A stretch of 64,000 nt of DNA from JAAGZL01 sp050288625 (GCA_050288625.1 JBNKEE010000017.1:1-64000); one strand, 5' to 3'; shown: positions 45,367-53,938, counted from the first letter of the stretch. Notes: generated by a model not told the origin, from the sequence alone. Made by a program: numbers and translations.

Positions 45367-45588
45367 CTAGGAATTCTCTAATCTGAACTTCACCACCTTT
45401 GCGGACTTATCGCCGATAAAAGATGTGAACTCAGAATAGTTTTCATATCCCATAGTTACCGCGTAATCTGCAATCGAAGCAATCAATGCACGCGTACTGG
45501 CAATCTCTTCATGGCTGCGCCCGCAACCCTCACAGTGCGTTCCACCTTCGGTACAGTTATCCTTCCCACGACAAGGACTGAATTGCAT
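45367..45588 (-). CDS. DUF1289-like cysteine-rich small protein
   Basis: A 73-residue protein starting at the ATG 45588-45586, which is preceded by AGGAGAGATGCC; a longer in-frame extension upstream is ignored for this reason. The N-terminus MQFSPCRGKDNC and GGTHCEGCGRSHEEIA give four Cys in the spacing seen in DUF1289 proteins (SPC ... C-x-x-C-G-R-x-x-E-E-I), suggesting a small metal site. The rest is a helix and two strands. It is the first gene of the five-gene minus-strand group. Confidence 0.68.
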   Translation of the reverse strand: MQFSPCRGKDNCTEGGTHCEGCGRSHEEIASTRALIASIADYAVTMGYENYSEFTSFIGDKSAKVVKFRLENS

Positions 45589-45740
45589 GGCATCTCTCCT
45601 ATCATTCAAATATGCGCCAAATCTATCTTCGCAAAATACATCTATCAGGATAAGCAAGAAATCGTTATGGGAACATATTAGAAGATTATCGCCTGGATTA
45701 AACACCCATTCCCACGTTCTAGCGTAGATAAAAGGCAAAT

Positions 45741-45767
45741 AAAAAGGCCCCAAAATGGGGCCTTTTT
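45741..45767 (-). terminator. Bidirectional intrinsic terminator after the ferredoxin gene
   Basis: A perfect six-pair stem GGCCCC (45746-45751) / GGGGCC (45757-45762) with loop AAAAT is flanked by five A and five T, so it can end transcription on either strand. On the minus strand it lies 30 bases after the ferredoxin stop and separates that operon from the downstream unknown five-gene group. Confidence 0.9.
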
Positions 45768-45796
45768 GCAAACCACAATGAAGGGCTTGATCGCTG

Positions 45797-46042
45797 TTAG
45801 CCTTGCAATTTCTCGAATTTGGCCTGCAGCTCTTCTTGAGACTCTTCGTTATCTGGATCCTTGGGGATACAGTCAACTGGACATACCTCAACACACTGCG
45901 GCTCATCGAAATGGCCCACGCACTCAGTACAGCGCTCAGGGTCGATCACATAGATCTCATCACCTTCGCTGATTGCCTCATTTGGGCACTCCGGCACACA
46001 CACATCACAGCTGATGCATTCGTCAGTAATCATTAAAGCCAT
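45797..46042 (-). CDS. yfhL: YfhL-type 2[4Fe-4S] ferredoxin
   Basis: An 81-residue ferredoxin with two cluster-binding motifs: ECISCDVCVPECPNEAI and RCTECVGHFDEPQCVEVCP, the longer loop between the second and third Cys of the second motif being typical of the YfhL/Alv (Allochromatium) type. A tail of about 25 charged residues follows. AGGAG lies seven bases before the ATG. It follows coaD by 58 bases, an arrangement seen in several gammaproteobacteria. Confidence 0.95.
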   Translation of the reverse strand: MALMITDECISCDVCVPECPNEAISEGDEIYVIDPERCTECVGHFDEPQCVEVCPVDCIPKDPDNEESQEELQAKFEKLQG

Positions 46043-46100
46043 CTTTATACTCCTGAAATTTGGGGTCCATGCCCCTTCGTCACGTTTAATAATCTAACAA

Positions 46101-46583
46101 TCAACGCACCCTCCCCGCCAGGGCGCTTACCACTACCGGATGGACAAAATCCGACACGTCACCACCTAGTGCCGCAACCTCACGTACTAAACTAGATGAT
46201 ATATACGCGAATTGTTCGCCCGGCGTGAGAAAGACTGTCTCTATATCTGGCGCCAAACGCCTATTCATACCAGCAAGCTGGAATTCATACTCGAAATCTG
46301 ACACGGCTCGCAATCCCCTAAGGATCACACTTGCACCGCACTCGCGGGCAAAGTTAACCAGCAGACTATCAAACTCAATGACCTCGACCCGTTCATGTCC
46401 GGACAACACCTCCCGTGCCATCCTGACCCGTTTGTCCAGTGAAAACGCTGGACTCTTACCAGGGTTTGCAGCTACTGCCACTATAACCTTGTCAAACAAC
46501 ATCGCTGCCCGCCCCACAATGTCGCTATGGCCGTTTGTTATCGGGTCAAATGTCCCTGGGTAAAGAGCGGTAGTCATGGTCAT
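46101..46583 (-). CDS. coaD: Phosphopantetheine adenylyltransferase
   Basis: Transfers AMP from ATP to 4'-phosphopantetheine, the penultimate step of coenzyme A synthesis. The nucleotidyl transferase signature is ALYPGTFDPITNGHSDIV and the second motif is AYISSSLVREVAALGGDVS. At 160 residues the length is standard. A start at the third codon (ATG at 46577) is equally plausible. It lies 190 bases downstream of rsmD, so it may have its own promoter. Confidence 0.97.
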   Translation of the reverse strand: MTMTTALYPGTFDPITNGHSDIVGRAAMLFDKVIVAVAANPGKSPAFSLDKRVRMAREVLSGHERVEVIEFDSLLVNFARECGASVILRGLRAVSDFEYEFQLAGMNRRLAPDIETVFLTPGEQFAYISSSLVREVAALGGDVSDFVHPVVVSALAGRVR

Positions 46584-46773
46584 ATCATTTTGATTGACCG
46601 ATAATATTGCCTGAGTTCAAGATGTCAACCAAATTGTCCAGAAAACTGTCCACAACGGCCTCAAAACCCCAAAATCATAGATAATTATCAACCAAAACGG
46701 GCAAAACAGTGCTTAGAAACCACAAGTGACGATTATAGTACAGTTGTGGCGCAAAGAATCATGAAACCAGGGA

Positions 46774-47343
46774 TCAACCTCTGAAACAGAGAAAACAGTC
46801 CACCTGCCCCGCTCTCATGTTCTTCCGAATCTCCCAGGTCGATGGCAGATCAGGGCTCTTAGTTGAGGCATCCATCTCGATATATATATAGGAACCCGGA
46901 TTAAGCCAAGCACCATCCTCCAGTTTTAGACATGCCTCTTCTAACTTATTATCCGAAAAAGGCGGATCAAGAAATACTATATCGAATGTCTGAGATCTAT
47001 TATCCAACCACATCATGGAATCGGCCTGTTCCACCTGAACCTTATCCAATCTTAACAGAGCTATGTTCTCCCGCAGCTGCTGAATAACCTGGGGCGAACG
47101 ATCCAGCATTACCACCTTGCCGGCTCCGCGTGATGCTGCCTCCAGCCCCAAGGCGCCACTACCGGCAAACAGGTCCAGACAAGACGCGCCCGGCAGTCTC
47201 GACTGCAGCCAGTTGAATAAAGTTTCGCGTATTCTATCTCCTGTGGGACGCAATCCCGGGATATCGGGGAAACTCAATCTCCGGCCACGGTGTTCTCCAC
47301 CTATGATCCTTACCTGGTTGCTCTGCCTCCCCCTTTTTTTCAT
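46774..47343 (-). CDS. rsmD: 16S rRNA (guanine966-N2)-methyltransferase RsmD
   Basis: Methylates G966 of 16S rRNA. The 189 residues show the N-terminal basic stretch, RRLSFPDIPGLRPTGDRIRE, the SAM motif CLDLFAGSGALGLEAASRGA and the catalytic IVFLDPPFSDNKL. It is 11 bases downstream of the inactive M16 peptidase gene on the same strand. The order M16-M16-rsmD-coaD-fdx opposite ftsY is a conserved gammaproteobacterial arrangement. Confidence 0.96.
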   Translation of the reverse strand: MKKRGRQSNQVRIIGGEHRGRRLSFPDIPGLRPTGDRIRETLFNWLQSRLPGASCLDLFAGSGALGLEAASRGAGKVVMLDRSPQVIQQLRENIALLRLDKVQVEQADSMMWLDNRSQTFDIVFLDPPFSDNKLEEACLKLEDGAWLNPGSYIYIEMDASTKSPDLPSTWEIRKNMRAGQVDCFLCFRG

Positions 47344-47354
47344 CTCTACAATGA

Positions 47355-48677
47355 CTAACCCTTGCCGTCACCCACGATCACTGTCACAAACCGATCCGGG
47401 TGCACTCGGCGTTTGAAGGCGTCTTTGACCTGTTCTTTGGTTACGGCATTAACCTTGCTCACAAATGTATCCAGGTGATCCAGTGGCAACTTATAGAATC
47501 CGATCATGGCAATATATTCAACGATCTTGCCATTACTAGATATGTTCAAGGGGAAACTACCGGTGATATTCTGTTTGGCTGCCTTTAACTCCTCATCCGT
47601 AGGCCCACGTCGTATATAGTCATCAAGTGTTTTTCGTATTACATCCAACGCCAGTTTGGCCTGATCATTCTTGGTCTGAGCACCCATGATAAATGGGCCA
47701 TCGACCCGCATGGGGGCAAAATAACTATAGACACTATAAGATAAACCGCGTTTCTCCCGCACCTCATCACTCAACAGCGATACCAGACCGCTACCTCCCA
47801 GGATATGATTACCCACATACAGGGCAAAATAGTCTGGATCACCCCTCTGCATCCCCGGCTGCCCCAGGAGTATATGGGATTGACTGGAGGGAAAGGGGAT
47901 ACTCTTATCCGATGCCTGCTTGAGGTCATCCACCTGTGGCAACACAGACGGCTTCTCACCTGTCTGCATCCCTGAAGTGAGGCGTCTCGCCAGAGACTCG
48001 GCCTGCTTTCTATCTAAGGCGCCTACTATGGATATGGTCGCGTTTCTGGCTACATAGTAGCGCTGCTGATGAGAAATCAGATCGCCCTTGGTGATGGCCT
48101 TAAGAGACTCTGTAGTACCTGCGCTGTGTGTGCCATAGGGATGAGATCCAAACACCATCTGCATGAACTGCTTCTTGGCTACGTTTCCAGGATCCTGCTC
48201 TTCACGTTGCAGATTGGCTAGCATTATTTTTCTATTGCGTTCCAAAGCGTCAACTGGAAAGGTTGGGGCCTTCAGAATCTCAACCAAGGTACTAACGCTT
48301 GTCTCAAATGCCTTAGGTTCCGTAAGGGTGCGCAGAGAGACCCAGGCCATATCACGCATGGAGCCATTACCCAGTTTCGCCCCCACGGAATCCATACGCA
48401 AAGCTATCTGGTCTGCGTCCCAGTTACCCGCACCGTCGGTAAGAAGGGCGTTGGTGAGTTGGGAAAGTCCGGGTTTGGCTCCATCACGAGCGCTACCTGC
48501 ATCGAACACCACCCGCACGTCCACCATAGGTAGTTCAGGGGCGGACACATACAGGATAGAGGCACCGTTTTTTGTCTGCCAATGTTGAATGGCCGGGCCG
48601 GACCAGACGCTAGCGCTCACAAGCACAGACACCAATAACAGAAATATCGGCATGAGATGGTTTCTATTAACTACCAT
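47355..48677 (-). CDS. M16 family peptidase, apparently inactive subunit
   Basis: A 440-residue secreted M16-fold protein with a signal peptide (hydrophobic LMPIFLLLVSVLVSASVW). At the place where active members have H-x-x-E-H it reads KPGLSQLTNALLTDGAGNWD, so the zinc ligands are missing. It retains the substrate-binding R/Y region EKRGLSYSVYSYF. Pairs of an active and an inactive M16 protein form heterodimers in mitochondrial processing peptidase and in bacteria. It overlaps the active partner by 11 bases. Confidence 0.9.
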   Translation of the reverse strand: MVVNRNHLMPIFLLLVSVLVSASVWSGPAIQHWQTKNGASILYVSAPELPMVDVRVVFDAGSARDGAKPGLSQLTNALLTDGAGNWDADQIALRMDSVGAKLGNGSMRDMAWVSLRTLTEPKAFETSVSTLVEILKAPTFPVDALERNRKIMLANLQREEQDPGNVAKKQFMQMVFGSHPYGTHSAGTTESLKAITKGDLISHQQRYYVARNATISIVGALDRKQAESLARRLTSGMQTGEKPSVLPQVDDLKQASDKSIPFPSSQSHILLGQPGMQRGDPDYFALYVGNHILGGSGLVSLLSDEVREKRGLSYSVYSYFAPMRVDGPFIMGAQTKNDQAKLALDVIRKTLDDYIRRGPTDEELKAAKQNITGSFPLNISSNGKIVEYIAMIGFYKLPLDHLDTFVSKVNAVTKEQVKDAFKRRVHPDRFVTVIVGDGKG

Positions 48678-50049
48678 GGCGACCTCCAGGCACGGCAGGC
48701 ACCTGCTTTCTCTGCTCCATCGGCAACGGATCTAATACCGCCACGGTCAACCTGTCTTCGGTAAGATACTTACGCGCCACTGCACGCACTTGCTCTGCAG
48801 TTACAGCCCGCATCTTCTCGGCATAACTGTCTACTAGCCTCCAATCCAGCCCGATGGTCTCCAGGGTACCTATCTGCATGGCCTGGTAGAACACCGAGTC
48901 CAACTCATATACCTGACTTGCTACCACCTGGGCCTGTACCCGCTGCAACTCCTCTGCGCTTACCAACTCTTTCTTGAGCAGGTCGATCTCTGCCCTCAGG
49001 GCCTTTTCTAGCTCTTCCACCGTATGTCCCTTGGCAGGTATGCCACTCATGCCCAACATGTCTGAGTATTTGGAGAAGGCGCTATACCCGGCGCCTGCCG
49101 ACACAGCGATCTCCTTACCCCTGACTAGCTTTTTACTGATACGTGAGCTATTGCCTCCATCCAGTATCGCAACCAGCATCTCCAATGCATATGGCTCCCA
49201 CTCGTTATCTGAGGTTCCTACTACGGGTGCCTTATAGCCCATGATCAGATAGGGTTGACGGGCTGGGGCTCGCACTACCGTCCTAATCACGCCTCGTTGT
49301 GGTGGCTCACGTAACGGCTTAAGTCTAGGAACCCCCTCAGCCTTGAGTGGACCAAAATGCTTTTGCGCCATCTCCAGCACCCACTCTGGTTTTACATCAC
49401 CTACAACCACCAGAGTCGCATTGCTGGGCGCATACCATTGTTTGTACCAGGCACGCAGATCCTCCACCTGCATATTCTCCAGATCATTCATCCAACCGAT
49501 TACAGGATGGGCATAGGGCAGGCTTCTATAGGAGACGGCATTGAACTGCTCGCGAGTTAGAGAGTTTGGATTATCCTCGGTGCGCAGTCGACGCTCCTCC
49601 TTTACCACCTCCAACTCTTTATTGAACTCTTCTGCTGGCAGCAGCAGATTGCGCATACGGTCCGCCTCCAGTTGAAAAGAGATTTCCATACGATCAGCCG
49701 ACATGGTCTGGAAGTAGGCGGTGTAATCACGACCGGTGAATGCGTTCTCGCGTCCGCCGTTTGCTGCAATGATGCGGGAAAACTCTCCAGGGGGATGTTT
49801 CCTGGTGCCCTTGAACATCATATGCTCCAGGACGTGAGAGATACCAGTTATTCCACCTGGTTCATAGCTGGAACCAACCTTGTACCAGACCTGGGATACG
49901 GCTATGGGGGCTCGGTGATCCTCTTTCACGATCACCTTCATACCGTTGTCAAGTTTATACTCTGTAACCTTCCCACCGTTTACAGCGGGACCTTCCACAG
50001 CAAAGACTGGTAAGGTAAATAACAGTGATAACAGATAGGCAAATCTCAT
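48667..50049 (-). CDS. M16 family zinc peptidase, active subunit
   Basis: A 460-residue periplasmic peptidase with signal peptide (FAYLLSLLFTLPVFA, cleavage before VEGP). The inverted zinc motif is present in GISHVLEHMMFKGTRKHP (H-V-L-E-H), with the distal Glu in SFQLEADRMRNLLL. The second M16 domain starts near 200. It is divergent from ftsY and overlaps the inactive M16 gene downstream. The physiological substrate is not known. Confidence 0.94.
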   Translation of the reverse strand: MRFAYLLSLLFTLPVFAVEGPAVNGGKVTEYKLDNGMKVIVKEDHRAPIAVSQVWYKVGSSYEPGGITGISHVLEHMMFKGTRKHPPGEFSRIIAANGGRENAFTGRDYTAYFQTMSADRMEISFQLEADRMRNLLLPAEEFNKELEVVKEERRLRTEDNPNSLTREQFNAVSYRSLPYAHPVIGWMNDLENMQVEDLRAWYKQWYAPSNATLVVVGDVKPEWVLEMAQKHFGPLKAEGVPRLKPLREPPQRGVIRTVVRAPARQPYLIMGYKAPVVGTSDNEWEPYALEMLVAILDGGNSSRISKKLVRGKEIAVSAGAGYSAFSKYSDMLGMSGIPAKGHTVEELEKALRAEIDLLKKELVSAEELQRVQAQVVASQVYELDSVFYQAMQIGTLETIGLDWRLVDSYAEKMRAVTAEQVRAVARKYLTEDRLTVAVLDPLPMEQRKQVPAVPGGRHGS

Positions 50050-50180
50050 TTTAAATCCTTACAACTAAAGGGTGTTCTAAAAGTGAGTAGAACTTATAGA
50101 CGATACAAGCGAAAATAGCATCGGCTATCTGAAGATGAAAGACCAACAGACAGATTAATGGTTCCAGAGTAAAGGGCAAT

Positions 50181-51167
50181 ATGTTCGGATTCGGTAAAAA
50201 AGAGAAAAGCAAAATAGACTCTTCCGCCACAACGGAAGATAACAACAGCAAGGGTTTACTGTCACAACTAAAACAGCGCCTGGCACGCACCAGACATAAT
50301 CTTACCGACGGACTGGCCGACCTTCTTTTGGGTCAAAAGGAGATAGACGAGGACCTCCTGGAAGAATTGGAAACACTGATGCTTATGGCTGACGTTGGCG
50401 TGGACGCCACCAAACGCATCATTGGCAGCATTGCGGATAAGGTACAGCGCAAAGAGCTTTCTAACCCAGCCATCCTACACTCAGTGCTGAAACAGGAGCT
50501 GCAACAGATCCTGGAACAGTGCGATCAATCTGTCGTCAGTCCAGAAAACGGACGACCACAGGTGATAATCATGGTTGGCATAAACGGCGCCGGCAAGACC
50601 ACTACAATAGGCAAGCTGGCCAAAAGGCTGCAGCAGGACGGACAGAGCGTGATGCTGGCAGCGGGCGATACCTTCCGCGCCGCAGCGGTGGAACAGCTGC
50701 AGACCTGGGGGGAACGCAACTCTATACCGGTGATAGCCCAACACACGGGCGCCGACTCAGCCTCTGTCATCTTTGATGCCCTACAGGCTGCCACTGCCCG
50801 CAATATTGATGTGCTTATTGCAGACACGGCTGGGCGCCTCCACACCAAGACCAACCTGATGGATGAGCTAAGCAAGATCGTCAGGGTGATGAAGAAGATC
50901 GACCCCAATGCGCCCCATGAGGTGATGCTGGTGCTGGACGCCACCACTGGCCAGAACGCCTTAAACCAGGCCCAGCAGTTTAACGAGGCGGTGGGTGTAA
51001 CCGGGATCACTCTAACCAAGATGGACGGGACCGCCAAGGGCGGTATCCTCTTTGCCATTGCTGACCGTCTCCATATACCCATACGCTTCATCGGTGTAGG
51101 TGAGGCCATCGAGGATCTAAGGCATTTCGACGCAGAAGAGTTTGTGGACGCCCTGTTTGAGACCTAG
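50181..51167 (+). CDS. ftsY: Signal recognition particle receptor FtsY
   Basis: The SRP receptor that docks ribosome-nascent chains at the membrane. The 328 residues have a very short, charged A domain (MFGFGKKEKSKID) followed by the N and G domains: G1 VGINGAGKTTTIGKLAKRL, AGDTFRAAAVEQLQTW, G3 IADTAGRLHTK and G4 TLTKMDGTAKGG. E. coli FtsY is much longer because of its acidic A domain, which is minimal here. It heads the ftsY-ftsE-ftsX-rpoH run. Confidence 0.97.
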   Translation: MFGFGKKEKSKIDSSATTEDNNSKGLLSQLKQRLARTRHNLTDGLADLLLGQKEIDEDLLEELETLMLMADVGVDATKRIIGSIADKVQRKELSNPAILHSVLKQELQQILEQCDQSVVSPENGRPQVIIMVGINGAGKTTTIGKLAKRLQQDGQSVMLAAGDTFRAAAVEQLQTWGERNSIPVIAQHTGADSASVIFDALQAATARNIDVLIADTAGRLHTKTNLMDELSKIVRVMKKIDPNAPHEVMLVLDATTGQNALNQAQQFNEAVGVTGITLTKMDGTAKGGILFAIADRLHIPIRFIGVGEAIEDLRHFDAEEFVDALFET

Positions 51168-51258
51168 TTAGTTGCTACCGACCTGTATTTGATAGACACT
51201 AACAAGTCATATTCTAATGCTCACTTTTTGGACCATTCGACCAAATTAATAACAAAAG

Positions 51259-51933
51259 ATGATTCATTTCGATAATGTCATCAAACGCTACCCCGGCGGT
51301 TCCGAAGGGCTAAGCAACATAAACCTCCATATTGAACATGGCGAAATGGTCTTCCTCACCGGACATTCCGGTGCCGGCAAGAGTACCCTGCTCAAGCTCA
51401 TCGGTCTGTTGGAACGATGTACCAGTGGCCAGGTACTGGTGTCAGGTCGTAATCTCTCACGCCTGCGCAGCGGCCAAATCCCATATCATAGGCGTGAAGT
51501 GGGAATGATCTTTCAAGACTATCGCCTGCTGCAAAACCGTACTGTTTTCGATAATGTGGCTATGCCCTTGGTGGCCTGCGGCGTGGGCTATGCCGAGATT
51601 GGACGAAGGGTACGGGCGGCCCTGGACAAGATAGGCCTGCTAAAAAAAGAGAAGGCCTACCCCATCTCTCTCTCCGGGGGTGAACAGCAGCGGGTCGGCA
51701 TTGCCAGAGCTGTGGTCAACCGTCCCCCTCTGGTGCTTGCAGACGAACCTACCGGCAACCTGGATCCCGAACTCTCCAGGGAGATCATGCACCTGTTCGA
51801 ACAGTTCAACCAGGTCGGCGTCACCCTGCTTATCGCCAGTCATGACATCGATCTGATCTCGACCATGAACAAACGCACCCTCACCCTGAGCCAAGGACGT
51901 TTGGTACACGACAGCCAGGATGGGATGGCTTGA
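51259..51933 (+). CDS. ftsE: Cell division ATP-binding protein FtsE
   Basis: The ATPase of the FtsEX complex, which activates septal peptidoglycan hydrolases through periplasmic partners. Walker A is LTGHSGAGKSTLLKLIG, the signature is LSGGEQQRVGIARAVV and Walker B is LVLADEPTGNLDPEL. The 224 residues are standard. A 91-base gap separates it from ftsY; it overlaps ftsX by 14 bases. Confidence 0.97.
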   Translation: MIHFDNVIKRYPGGSEGLSNINLHIEHGEMVFLTGHSGAGKSTLLKLIGLLERCTSGQVLVSGRNLSRLRSGQIPYHRREVGMIFQDYRLLQNRTVFDNVAMPLVACGVGYAEIGRRVRAALDKIGLLKKEKAYPISLSGGEQQRVGIARAVVNRPPLVLADEPTGNLDPELSREIMHLFEQFNQVGVTLLIASHDIDLISTMNKRTLTLSQGRLVHDSQDGMA

Positions 51934-52909
51934 GATGAGAAAGAGCCGCAATACAAACAAGATCAGGGATCTTTCCACCAAACGTAAAGGCAGTGCCGGG
52001 ACTTGGGCTACACGCCATCTCCAGGCCATGCTCTCCAGCCTAGGCAGATTGACCCGCTCCCCCCTTTCCACCCTTATGACCGTAGCGGTACTGAGTATTG
52101 CATTGGCATTCCCCACCGGCCTGAAGATCCTGCTGGATAATGCCCAAAGGCTTAGCGGTAGCCTGGACAGCTCTGCCAATATATCCATCTTTCTCAAACA
52201 GGATATTGAAGATAAAAAATATGAAGAGCTGACCGATCGGATAATGCTCAAAGAGGGTGTGGCTGCAGTACAACTGATTACCCCGGACGAGGCATTGAAA
52301 GAGTTTCGCGAAAACTCTGGATTCGCCGAGGCCCTGGACGCACTGGACAGCAACCCTCTGCCTGCTGTGATGGTCATTACCCCGACCATTAGCCACTCCA
52401 ACCCTGAGAGTGCGGATGCACTGGTAACCGAACTACGACAGATGCCGGAGGTAGATATAGCCCAACTCGACCTGCAGTGGTTGCGCCGCTTCCAGGCCCT
52501 CACCGAGATAGCGGCCAGAGGGGTACTGTTGCTGGCGTCATTGTTGGCCCTGGCAGTACTGCTGATCATAGGCAACACCATACGTCTGGAGATCCAGAAC
52601 CAGAAGGATGAAATAGAGATCACCAAGCTGATCGGCGGAACCAACGCCTTCATCCGCCGCCCCTTTCTCTATACCGGTTTCTGGTACGGACTGTTTGGCG
52701 GGCTCCTGGCCTGGTTGCTGGTCAGTGTAAATATGTGGCTGCTCACAGAGCCGGTGAAGAAGCTCGCAGGGCTATATCACAGCAATTTCTCCCTCACATC
52801 CATAGATGTAGCCAGCCTGCTGGCGCTGATTTTTTCCAGCGCCATGCTGGGACTGTTCGGCTCCTGGATCGCGGTAGCCCGTCACCTGCATGACATAGAA
52901 CCGGGATAG
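51920..52909 (+). CDS. ftsX: Cell division protein FtsX
   Basis: The membrane subunit of FtsEX. The 329 residues begin with a basic cytoplasmic segment, then a first helix near 50-70 (STLMTVAVLSIALAFPTGL), a periplasmic loop of about 100 residues (SSANISIFLKQDIEDKKYEE), and three further helices with LLLASLLALAVLLIIGNTIR and the conserved EIEITKLIGGTNAFIRRPF. It is coupled to ftsE by a 14-base overlap. The sigma-32 promoter of rpoH begins about 45 bases after its stop. Confidence 0.96.
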   Translation: MGWLEMRKSRNTNKIRDLSTKRKGSAGTWATRHLQAMLSSLGRLTRSPLSTLMTVAVLSIALAFPTGLKILLDNAQRLSGSLDSSANISIFLKQDIEDKKYEELTDRIMLKEGVAAVQLITPDEALKEFRENSGFAEALDALDSNPLPAVMVITPTISHSNPESADALVTELRQMPEVDIAQLDLQWLRRFQALTEIAARGVLLLASLLALAVLLIIGNTIRLEIQNQKDEIEITKLIGGTNAFIRRPFLYTGFWYGLFGGLLAWLLVSVNMWLLTEPVKKLAGLYHSNFSLTSIDVASLLALIFSSAMLGLFGSWIAVARHLHDIEPG

Positions 52910-52953
52910 GCGCATCCGCCAATATACGGTTGTTTTACATGATATTTTTATAT

Positions 52954-52982
52954 CTTGAAAACAGACATCCAAACCCCATATA
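52954..52982 (+). promoter_or_regulatory. Heat-shock (sigma-32) promoter upstream of rpoH
   Basis: CTTGAAA at 52954-52960 and CCCCATATA at 52974-52982 are separated by 13 bases. This matches the E. coli sigma-32 consensus (CTTGAAA, 13-15 bases, CCCCATnT) almost perfectly. It lies about 100 bases before the rpoH start, so rpoH would be transcribed by its own product. The match is by eye; no start site is measured. Confidence 0.85.
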
Positions 52983-53024
52983 GGGCATCAATACAGATAA
53001 AAACGGGCTGAACTTTTTACAAAA

Positions 53025-53051
53025 CTGGCACTCTTAGCCAGTGAGTGCTAA
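53025..53051 (+). promoter_or_regulatory. CIRCE operator (HrcA binding site) in the rpoH leader
   Basis: The inverted repeat CTGGCACTC (53025-53033), nine-base spacer, GAGTGCTAA (53043-53051) fits CIRCE (TTAGCACTC-N9-GAGTGCTAA): the right arm matches 9 of 9, the left arm 7 of 9, and the spacing is exact. It lies downstream of the sigma-32 promoter and 32 bases before the rpoH ATG. CIRCE is bound by the repressor HrcA, normally ahead of groESL or hrcA-grpE-dnaK. Confidence 0.85.
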
Positions 53052-53083
53052 CATTATTGCGTACGAATTTACTGGGTTATTAA

Positions 53084-53938
53084 ATGAGCAAAGAACTAGC
53101 AATTCCTGTAAATCTGTCCACCGGTAGTATGGACGCCTATATCAGCGCAGCCTACCAATTGCCGATGCTGACTGCGGATGAGGAACGCGAGCTCGCCGTG
53201 CGCCTGCGTGATCATAACGATCTGGATGCTGCCCGCGCCCTAGTCCTTTCCCACCTGAGATTCGTAATCCGCATCGCTCGCGGTTATTCCGGTTATGGTC
53301 TGGCACTGCCCGACCTGATCCAGGAAGGCTCCGTTGGCCTGATGAAGGCGGTACGTCGTTTCAACCCGGATATGGGCGTACGACTGGTATCCTTCGCGGT
53401 GCACTGGATCAAGGCAGAAATCCACGAATTCGTCCTGCGCAACTGGCGCATAGTCAAGGTGGCCACCACCAAGGCTCAGCGTAAGCTGTTCTTCAATCTC
53501 CGTAGTTCCAAGAAACGTCTGGGATGGTTCTCCCAGGAAGAGATCGAAGGTGTTGCGGCAGACCTTGGGGTCAAACCAGAGACCGTGGTAGAGATGGAAC
53601 AGCGCCTGAGCAAGATAGATGTAGCCTTCGATGGAATGGCAACCAGTTCAGACGATGAAAAGGCACCGGCCGCACCTGCTGCCTACCTTCCGGACATGCG
53701 TATGGAGCCATCCTCCCAGCTGGAACAGCTGGACTCGGAAGAGAGTGAGAAAGACCAGCTCTATGCGGCCCTGGAAGACTTGGATGAGCGCAGCCAGGAG
53801 ATACTCAAGGCACGCTGGCTATCTGACCAGAAATCCACCCTGCATGAGCTGGCAGACAAATATGGTGTATCGGCTGAAAGGATCAGACAGATTGAAAAAC
53901 GTGCCATGGAGAAGATGAAGGCTACGCTGGCAAGTTAA
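53084..53938 (+). CDS. rpoH: Heat-shock sigma factor RpoH (sigma-32)
   Basis: The alternative sigma factor for heat-shock genes. The 284 residues show region 1.2/2.1 (LPMLTADEERELAVRLRDHN), region 2.2-2.4 (LPDLIQEGSVGLMKAVRRFN), the diagnostic RpoH box QRKLFFNLRSSKKRL, and region 4.2 with LHELADKYGVSAERIRQIEK. The ribosome site is weak (GGG well upstream in ACTGGGTTATTAA), which may leave room for translational control. Upstream are a sigma-32 promoter and a CIRCE element; an intrinsic terminator follows. Confidence 0.97.
   Translation: MSKELAIPVNLSTGSMDAYISAAYQLPMLTADEERELAVRLRDHNDLDAARALVLSHLRFVIRIARGYSGYGLALPDLIQEGSVGLMKAVRRFNPDMGVRLVSFAVHWIKAEIHEFVLRNWRIVKVATTKAQRKLFFNLRSSKKRLGWFSQEEIEGVAADLGVKPETVVEMEQRLSKIDVAFDGMATSSDDEKAPAAPAAYLPDMRMEPSSQLEQLDSEESEKDQLYAALEDLDERSQEILKARWLSDQKSTLHELADKYGVSAERIRQIEKRAMEKMKATLAS

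Noticed and set aside
45589..45906. N-terminal extension of the 73-residue cysteine protein across the terminator
   Set aside because: The extension crosses the ferredoxin terminator and gene and has no family similarity; the ATG at 45588 has a strong ribosome site.
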